Of a DNA stretch of 64,000 nucleotides, positions 59,901-64,000 are shown one piece after another. The translations under genes and the position numbers were made by a program. The stretch's first letter is position 1. Each line of letters begins with the position of its first letter. Under the pieces are notes generated by a model. The model searched no databases. It saw nothing but the letters and a program-made list of their open reading frames with translations, and was not told the origin of the DNA. The DNA comes from Onchidella celtica (lineage: Eukaryota > Mollusca > Gastropoda > Systellommatophora > Onchidiidae), in NCBI GenBank assembly GCA_963931925.1, contig OZ007571.1, positions 41,316,913-41,380,912 on the forward strand. Reading direction: 5' to 3'.

Positions 59901-62825
59901 TCTTGTTATCACTTTAACCTTAATCTCTGAAGAGCTAACACTATGAATTGGTTCCTAACTGGAAATCTAACCACAGTCGATTCTGACTTTCAGATCACTG
60001 AGCGGTTACCGTGAGGTTACTGTGTGAGGTTACAGTGAGGTTATCCTGAGATTTTCCCTGGATATTTTACCTGAAGGTTGTACCCGAAGTTTTACCTGGA
60101 GTTCACATGGAGTTTGTCCTGTCCAGAACAACAACATAGCCTGGAACTTCAGAAGATTTAATTATACTTCTTGTTGGGAGTCGTAGCCGAGCGGAGGAAC
60201 AGAACTGTGTGTGAATATATATATCAAGTGATATTTTAAAGTCTGTGACTTACGGAAATTTCTCTTAGTACTACTACTAGGACTGGTAGACAAATGTGAA
60301 CTTTGTCCTTAATGTGAGGTTCAAAGGACTACAGTCATTATTTAGTTTTTGAGTGTTTTAGAATGTATGATTCAATTCTGTTTAAGTTGATATTTACATT
60401 TCAGATCGCAGCTAATACTGCAGTTTAAGGTATTCTTTTTCAGGAGCTTTAAGTAAGACTATTTTGAAGCATTTATTTGCATACTATTCACTGTATCTGT
60501 CATTGTCGATCGAGTCTAATCTGTTTATTCGTCTGATCTTATTATCTTTCTTTCTTGCTGTTTGATGTGTTTATGTATAAATCATATATTATCATTCATA
60601 TTTCGACATTATCCTTAGTAGCATTATTACCAATATTAAACTTAGTAATTGATTTATATTCTATCTTGGGTATTGTCTTGGTGTTTTGGCAGAGCAAGTG
60701 TGAGATTCCCTGATATTTTGTAAGGGGTTACAGAGCTCGGCAAGCAATACCTTTGCTTGCTCCCGACTCTGTGACGAGGTTCCGGTCCCTATATTTAAGG
60801 TGTCGCAAAACTCGGTGAGCAATACCGTTGCTTGCTCCTGACTTTATGACAACTGTATCACCCCAGTACACTCCCCTCCCCCCTAAAAAAATAAGAGCAA
60901 AGCATGCTTCATTCTGCCCAGTAGTTAGGCCTAAATCGAAGCGGCAGCATTACAGGGATAGGGGGAGAGGGAGGGAGGCCCATAAACTCACGGGTACGAA
61001 GTCAGACGGCAGCAGACGTTACGTTTGGCGCATCGCGAGTGACCTTTCATGTAAAATGTGTGACATCAGAGAGACAACACTAGTTATCGTGGACAGCGCA
61101 TTTCACGGCATCGTGTACGGTAACGGTAACGTGGTCGGCAGGACGGCTGTTCTGTACTGTCCGTCCACACGCATGCCTCCCTGTCTTGAGAGTTAGTCCA
61201 CATTCACCCGCATATCCATGCTTTGAGTGTGCAATCGCTCGTCCTCATTCCCCGTCAAAAACACAGAGCAAGTGAGTGAGGATGTGTGTTTTGAGTCTGT
61301 TTAACCTATGCACTTACATTTGTCCTCTATGATAGTGATTTTGCGCTGCCTTTCTTGAAACTGGCATTTTTCAAGCCTCCTATCGCTTAACCGAAACTCT
61401 GTCTAAACCGAAAACAAACCCATGGTCCCGCCAATTTCGGTTTAACCGTTGTCTACTGTACAACTGTGTGCACAGGCGGGGCGGGTGTTGGAAATAAAAG
61501 AATGAACGAATGACCAAATGAAATGATGAATAGCTATAGTCAGGCACATAATTCATGTTCTGAGGGTTTACTCTCGTCCCTAGTTGAATGAACTCATCCA
61601 TGAAATGCCCTGTGTGGGGAGAGCCAGTAGCCAGTCAGCCGATAATCTCGGCAGTTGGGTCAATCCTGTCTTTTTGAGCATGTGTAGCCTGTTTACTTTA
61701 GGATGCAATAACAACAATAATGAAGGATAAATCGCACTTAATATGCACTAACCACACATGACCTATCATGGCATTGCCTTCTCCCTCTTCCACTATACAA
61801 AGCTACGTACTATGTTATACCCTTAGTAAGAGATTCTATTGATTTCCAGTTCATAGAGTACATCTACTGAAAAGCGGCTTAGTCAATATCTCTCTAATTA
61901 CTACATCAAATACAGACAATGACCAACAACAAAGTCGGTCATTTTCTTCCAGTTTCCCCTTTTGGAAAACCTACCAACAGACGCCTTATGCAGCATGCCC
62001 TGGTAATTATATTAATAAATTACATCGGAATTCATTATTACAGACAGAGAATGGTTTCCCAAATTCACAGATGGCCTTTTTCTTCTCATTTCACAGATGA
62101 CAACCAGCATCAAAGTCAGAAGTTTCCCTGGAAGATTTTCCCCAGATCGAACTTCAGACCATCAGTACTATTGTATGACAAATAGGCCCAGTTAGGAACA
62201 GTTGAATCGTAATAAACATAATCAGACGATACCACTTTGTTAGACATAGTAGGGGTGACAGGATAGATTTACAAGCGAAACACGCAAAACTAGTGTGAAA
62301 AAAAAAAGCAAAAAAACAAAACGTCGCTGAAACCGAATAAACAAAACACCAGGATGAGCAGCATTGCTAATGCTATATATATACAATAAATTGGCCTCCC
62401 ACAGGACCCGGTTCACAAAATGTAGGCCACAATATTGCATTATTGGCCTTGCATGCTGCGCGAGAAGGTTAATTGCCAAGCCGCACATTTATTATGAAAA
62501 CAGCCATCTGGAGACCGGAGGACACACTCGCAAGAGCCTGAAGAGGGGCTTCTGCCCCCCTGCAACCCCTCGCTCACGGGCACTCCTACAGTCAGGTCCT
62601 TGTAATATCCCTATGGTGTGACTCAAAAGGAATTCCTCCCAAATAATAATACAGGTCTCAATCTAGTCTAGATCTGTGCCTACAGTTATTAGGCAATGCC
62701 ACAATAATAATAATTAATATAATAATTGATCCCTCCTTCCCTTTTTTAGTGGTTTACCCCTCATTCAGTGTTCAAATAAAACACTTTTTACCTTCGAAGT
62801 CGCTCTCGTTTTCTCTCCTTGACAT
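41912..62825 (-). CDS. HMGXB4: HMGXB4, HMG-box protein 4 (gene span, 13 coding exons)
   Basis: Nuclear HMG-box protein; the vertebrate member (HMG2L1) dampens Wnt/beta-catenin output and has been linked to the NURF remodelling complex. I assembled 13 exons whose GT-AG junctions and phases all agree, giving 2043 nt and 680 residues (human about 600). Residues 12-50 resemble the human GRSQREKKRS region. Residues 34-471 are Lys/Ser/Pro-rich with several basic, nuclear-signal-like clusters ([20 protein letters not shown]). The HMG box is about 478-545 ([10 protein letters not shown], then [17 protein letters not shown], then KQKLQWRRKAQ). The C-terminal block 599-680 ([20 protein letters not shown] ... 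[10 protein letters not shown]) is the family hallmark and ends at the same point as human. The start is the only in-frame ATG of the first coding exon; a possible acceptor (TTATACAG) just upstream means another 5' UTR exon may exist. The large span (20.9 kb) comes from transposon-filled introns. Confidence 0.95.
41913..42080 (-). CDS. HMGXB4: HMGXB4 coding exon 13 (C-terminus and stop)
   Basis: Acceptor CCTCACAG; reads [20 protein letters not shown] and ends [11 protein letters not shown] then TAA (41915-41913). Its end matches human HMGXB4 residue for residue in length. Confidence 0.96.
   Translation of the reverse strand, partial: GMIAVQGSLSVLLDSLLCACGPLLCLTQQVPGMDGCSPFVHAQTLDSVAYVMPGL
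42747..42839 (-). CDS. HMGXB4: HMGXB4 coding exon 12 (C-terminal domain, first part)
   Basis: 93 nt, phase 0 to 0, acceptor GTTGCAG (chosen over a nearer TTTCAG because only this keeps phase), donor GTGAGT. Reads [20 protein letters not shown] and on to [10 protein letters not shown], nearly the human sequence. Confidence 0.96.
42960..43280. mobile_element. Possible hAT-like MITE in an HMGXB4 intron
   Basis: Begins near CAGGGCTCACAGCGCTCAC and ends near CCAGAGCACTATAAGCCC, with several AAATTCCTAG / CTAGGAAATT pairs inside. The inverted ends are weak, so the call is tentative. Confidence 0.3.
43817..44020 (-). CDS. HMGXB4: HMGXB4 coding exon 11 (HMG box end and linker)
   Basis: 204 nt, phase 0 to 0, acceptor CCATCAG, donor GTAAGC. 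Starts [13 protein letters not shown], helix 3 and basic tail of the box, then a Ser/Thr/Gln-rich linker. Confidence 0.95.
45053..45117 (-). CDS. HMGXB4: HMGXB4 coding exon 10 (HMG box, middle)
   Basis: 65 nt, acceptor CTTTCAG, donor GTAATG. Reads (E)[21 protein letters not shown], helix 2 of the HMG box with its conserved Gly and Trp. Confidence 0.95.
45243..46328 (+). mobile_element. Solo LTR (Gypsy-type) in an HMGXB4 intron
   Basis: 1086 bp from TGTCACGAGTAAGG to CACGTGACA, with matching TGTCAC/GTGACA termini and a 4-bp direct repeat GAGG on both sides (45239-45242, 46329-46332). Inside are a TATA box (45488-45495) and AATAAA (46200-46205) in the order of an LTR read on plus, and short tandem repeats of GAAGATTGTCG between 45840 and 45975. 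No internal region is present, so it is a solo LTR left by recombination. It lies antisense to HMGXB4 in intron 9. Confidence 0.88.
45488..45495 (+). promoter_or_regulatory. TATA box of the solo LTR
   Basis: TATAAATA following GGGG, about 245 bp into the LTR, with the AATAAA signal about 710 bp downstream on the same strand. Confidence 0.55.
46571..46850. repeat. Threefold diverged tandem repeat
   Basis: Three copies of a unit of about 85-110 bp sharing GATTAATT/ACTAATTTT, TTATTACTGGTAAAACATTT, AGCTAAAT and AAGGCTTCACTG. Variable spacing, including a short CA insertion in the third. Lies in an HMGXB4 intron. Confidence 0.75.
47251..47350 (-). CDS. HMGXB4: HMGXB4 coding exon 9 (HMG box, first part)
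   Basis: 100 nt, acceptor TTCTCACAG, donor GTGAGT. Reads [20 protein letters not shown] and on to [12 protein letters not shown], helix 1 of the HMG box. Confidence 0.95.
47868..47908 (-). CDS. HMGXB4: HMGXB4 coding exon 8 (residues 458-471)
   Basis: Only 41 nt, acceptor CTTACAG, donor GTCAGT, phase 1 to 0; reads [14 protein letters not shown]. Supported mainly by fitting both neighbouring phases and good splice sites. Confidence 0.85.
49197..49318 (-). CDS. HMGXB4: HMGXB4 coding exon 7 (residues 417-457)
   Basis: 122 nt, acceptor TGTCCAG, donor GTGAGT, phase 2 to 1. Acidic first half (GDDGEETHL) and a basic end [14 protein letters not shown]. Confidence 0.9.
49876..49999 (-). CDS. HMGXB4: HMGXB4 coding exon 6 (residues 376-416)
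   Basis: 124 nt, acceptor TCACCAG, donor GTGAGC, phase 1 to 2. Reads [20 protein letters not shown] and ends with a Lys-rich [12 protein letters not shown] stretch. Confidence 0.88.
50482..51076 (-). CDS. HMGXB4: HMGXB4 coding exon 5 (residues 178-375)
   Basis: Largest exon, 595 nt, acceptor CTTCCTCAG, donor GTAGGT, ending phase 1. Contains basic clusters ([32 protein letters not shown]), the acidic patch [19 protein letters not shown] and [19 protein letters not shown]. Confidence 0.93.
51242..51981 (-). mobile_element. Pogo/Tigger-like non-autonomous element, copy A
   Basis: 740 bp bounded by TA on each side, starting CAGTAGACAATGGTTAAACC and ending GGTTTAACTGTTTTCTACTG. TA duplication and CAGT-starting inverted repeats fit the pogo/Tigger branch of Tc1-mariner. 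Near the right end the phrase GGTTTAGC/CGGTTTA recurs. No transposase frame. Matches parts of 58854-61458 in inverted orientation. Lies in HMGXB4 intron 4. Confidence 0.85.
52171..52278 (-). CDS. HMGXB4: HMGXB4 coding exon 4 (residues 142-177)
   Basis: 36 codons, phase 0 to 0, acceptor TCTCTAG, donor GTAGGA. Reads [20 protein letters not shown] and on to TPQPQ. Confidence 0.88.
52861..52868. promoter_or_regulatory. CRE palindrome TGACGTCA
   Basis: Full CREB/ATF consensus four bases inside the left inverted repeat, with a YY1-like AAAATGGCGG 33 bases on. Together these look like a short TATA-less promoter for the THAP fragment. Confidence 0.45.
52959..53096 (+). pseudogene. THAP-domain N-terminal fragment
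   Basis: 45 residues: an initial MPADC, a C-x4-C pair, GGKDG, RFP, then [13 protein letters not shown], matching the opening of THAP domains of the type with RVI.NQGE..K.L.E.R. The stop follows directly. A complete THAP domain needs about 80-90 residues, so this is at most its first half. Confidence 0.6.
53600..54340 (-). pseudogene. Nested decayed gene, unknown family, coiled-coil C-terminus
   Basis: Minus-strand coding-like segment in HMGXB4 intron 3. It starts after a good acceptor (CTTCCAACAG) with [20 protein letters not shown] and continues with a helical stretch ([20 protein letters not shown]). A Pro/Ser-rich linker, a basic patch ([15 protein letters not shown]), [20 protein letters not shown] and a heptad-like tail with [20 protein letters not shown] follow. 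The protein-like text moves between frames in about three places, two at A-runs, so it is a pseudogene or the assembly has homopolymer errors. A possible first exon at 55141-55169 (ATGGGAGCACGG...AACAAG, donor GTAAGC) joins in phase. I do not recognise the family; a transposon passenger gene is possible. Confidence 0.55.
55544..55867 (-). CDS. HMGXB4: HMGXB4 coding exon 3 (residues 34-141)
   Basis: 108 codons, phase 0 at both ends, acceptor TTGACAG, donor GTGAGC. Lys/Gln/Thr-rich and predicted disordered; includes [10 protein letters not shown] and [11 protein letters not shown]. Confidence 0.9.
55868..57403. other. HMGXB4 intron 2, nothing else recognised
   Basis: AT-rich with a G-run at about 56780. 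GAGCCCCACAAACCTCAACG near 56478 and TTGAAGTTTGTGAGGCTCGC near 56918 are inverted, so a roughly 460-bp inverted-repeat element may lie between, but I could not bound it. Confidence 0.4.
57404..57468 (-). CDS. HMGXB4: HMGXB4 coding exon 2 (residues 12-33)
   Basis: Begins after GAGATAG and ends ...GGACGG before donor GTAAGA; reads [19 protein letters not shown] and on into SGR. The ASGRSGR stretch joins exon 3 VRKK, like the human AGRSQREKK. Confidence 0.88.
57469..58853. other. HMGXB4 intron 1, left part
   Basis: No further gene or clear repeat; a C-run at about 58029-58042. Confidence 0.45.
58854..61458 (+). mobile_element. Pogo/Tigger-like element, copy B, split by a solo LTR
   Basis: TA-flanked, starting CAGTGGAGAACGGTTAAACC and ending GGTTTAACCGTTGTCTACTG, the same ends as copy A at 51242-51981 read in the opposite direction. 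Shared inner blocks: AACTAGCGCTAAACC, AAGCATGCT, CGGCAGCA, GGCATCGTGTACGGTAACGG. Removing the LTR at 59058-60851 and one target repeat leaves about 806 bp, close to copy A. No transposase. HMGXB4 intron 1. Confidence 0.85.
59058..60851 (+). mobile_element. Solo LTR nested in the pogo-like element
   Basis: 1794 bp from TGTCACGGAATTG to CTTTATGACA with a 5-bp direct repeat ACTGT on each side (59053-59057 and 60852-60856). Inside are repeated ACGTGTAGTTGG units (59330-59470) and, near the right end, a duplicated 45-bp block containing GCAATACC.TTGCTTGCTC. No coding region, so a solo LTR. Strand uncertain. It must be younger than the element it interrupts. Confidence 0.85.
61459..62791. other. 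HMGXB4 intron 1, right part
   Basis: AT-rich, a short AT run at 62375; no supported gene or repeat. Confidence 0.45.
62792..62825 (-). CDS. HMGXB4: HMGXB4 coding exon 1 (residues 1-11)
   Basis: Encodes [11 protein letters not shown] plus one base; donor GTAAAA. The phase (1) fits exon 2. The 5.3-kb intron 1 follows. Confidence 0.8.
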
Positions 62826-63439
62826 TATGGCGTCAAAAACTGTATAACAATGTCTATCTGACAAAGTGAAAGGACTAATGTTCATGTAGGTCTAGATCTA
62901 ATAAGGCGGCATACCCAAGTCGGACATTTAACAATTATTCTTCAAAGCGTTACAATTTGAACTTGCCAGTTACCCCATAATAGGATGATCAAAATCTGCA
63001 CACTAAAATATTATTTCTTTTTGTATTTATCTACACATCTCATAACCACGCTGCACCAAGAAATATATCTATGCTATCATGCTGTTTACAATAATTGGCT
63101 GTATGTAATAATCTATTTCACGTTTATGACAGTAATGAACATTAAAACTACATGATTAATTGGCAAATAAGCACTCCAATTTTTTTGGCGCAGCCTACTG
63201 TGGTGAATTGCAAAGCTACTGCTAGTCCTCTTCTTCTTCGTCTTCTTCTTTTATTGTTGGCACGTCTAGAAGACGATTCCCCAACTGCACTATAGTATAT
63301 GCGACTCAACGTCGCTCCTCTGAGGCTAAAAGCAGGGTAAAACCTTACATAGATGTTAAGACCATTTAAAAATATATTAGTTGTATAAAGTCTTTTGTAT
63401 ATAACTCTGGTATAAAAATCTCTTGGTTTCCAGATTGTG
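62826..63439. other. Upstream of HMGXB4
   Basis: Expected to hold the HMGXB4 5' UTR and possibly promoter. No TATA box or GC-rich island is evident. A TTATACAG at 62842 could be an acceptor for an upstream non-coding exon. Confidence 0.4.
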
Positions 63440-64000
63440 CACAGAAATACAACCCGCACTTTAGTTACAATGGTAGCTGCAACGGATAATAATGTTCTTA
63501 AATTCATTGTCGAAAGTCGTTGCAGACGATAGTGTTTGGACTTCTGCCGGGAGGTTGTTCCACATCCTGATGACATTAGGGTAAAAAGAATAAAGATGGC
63601 TGTTAACCCGAGAGCTTGGGATGTTATATTTTATATTATTTCTTCTGTTGCCTCTGGTATTAATGGTGAGGTGGTTCAGTGGGATATGGATATTTCCTTC
63701 CCTGCCTTTATAAAATATTTTTACTTTGTTTTTTGCTCTCCTCTCTTCTAATGGTGTCCACTCGAGGTCTCTCATCATTTTATTTACACTACTACTTCTA
63801 GTATAGTCATTTGTCACAAAGCGGGCAGCTCTCCTCTGGACCCTTTCCAGTTGGTCTGTTTATTCGACAGTGGGGGTCCCAGACACTGCAGCCATACTCT
63901 AGGGAGGGCCTCACAAAGGTGTTATAGCATTTTTCTTTTACTTTCCTATCGCAGTTAGAGATGTTCCTTTTTAGAAATGCTAGTAGGGCCTATACCGTTT
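63440..64000 (-). mobile_element. Jockey/CR1-like LINE, RT C-terminal region, runs off the window
   Basis: Minus strand shows KEKCYNTFVRPSLEYGCSVW and DPHCRIN, then after a frame change ERVQRRAARFVTNDYTRSSS, LEWTPLEERRAKNKVKIFYK and FYPNVIRMWNNLPAEV. This is the conserved region that follows the reverse transcriptase in many jockey-superfamily LINE proteins and ends shortly before the stop at 63461. At least one frameshift (near 63850) makes this copy inactive. The body of the element lies beyond 64000. Confidence 0.85.

Noticed and set aside
61021-61196. Plus-strand frame 60828-61196 as a gene
   Set aside because: It lies inside the pogo-like element next to its TIR and matches the non-coding interior of copy A.

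Overview
The window looks like nuclear DNA of an invertebrate animal. It is AT-rich, with spliced genes that have long introns, GT-AG junctions, abundant microsatellites, tRNA-derived SINEs, non-LTR and LTR retrotransposons, mariner relics and many small inverted-repeat elements. The protein matches are to animal genes, and the repeat style (SINE ending in ACAAAT repeats, RTE and mariner relics, Gypsy LTRs starting TGTCACG) suggests a mollusc, probably a gastropod. That placement is inference; no marker in the window decides the species.

Two host genes are well supported. (1) A DIRAS-type Ras-family GTPase on the plus strand, 23095-25351: two coding exons around one 1.6-kb intron, 198 residues, full set of G motifs and a C-terminal CALM prenylation box. 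A splice acceptor 33 bases before the ATG shows that at least one 5' non-coding exon lies further upstream. (2) HMGXB4 (HMG-box protein 4) on the minus strand, stop at 41913 and start at 62825. I assembled 13 coding exons with consistent splice phases giving a 680-residue protein: a Lys/Ser-rich N-terminal half, one HMG box encoded by three exons, and the family's diagnostic C-terminal domain. The two genes converge, with about 16.5 kb between them.

Layout: 1-23 kb has no host gene I can support. It holds microsatellites (ATCC, GA, CA, CAA), two minisatellites (about 33 bp at 5.1-5.5 kb; about 62 bp at 10.2-11.2 kb), fold-back elements (6.1 kb, 17.6 kb), a SINE, a MITE and a mariner relic. 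23-25.4 kb is DIRAS with a SINE in its intron. 25.4-41.9 kb is intergenic, with a second mariner relic, a G-tract/C-tract pair, a young but incomplete Ty3/Gypsy copy (35098-38322, 5-bp target duplication) and a truncated RTE-clade LINE. 41.9-62.8 kb is HMGXB4. Its introns hold two solo LTRs, an inverted pair of TA-flanked pogo/Tigger-like elements (one split by a solo LTR), a 430-bp inverted-repeat element carrying a promoter-like stretch and the first half of a THAP domain, and a decayed nested gene of unknown family. From about 63.4 kb to the window end is the C-terminal part of a jockey/CR1-like LINE.

I found no operon-like or defence-like gene system. The most unusual items are the THAP-exon-carrying inverted-repeat element and the layered transposon insertions in the HMGXB4 introns, including an inverted pair that could fold the pre-mRNA and a downstream MITE that may supply its poly(A) signal.
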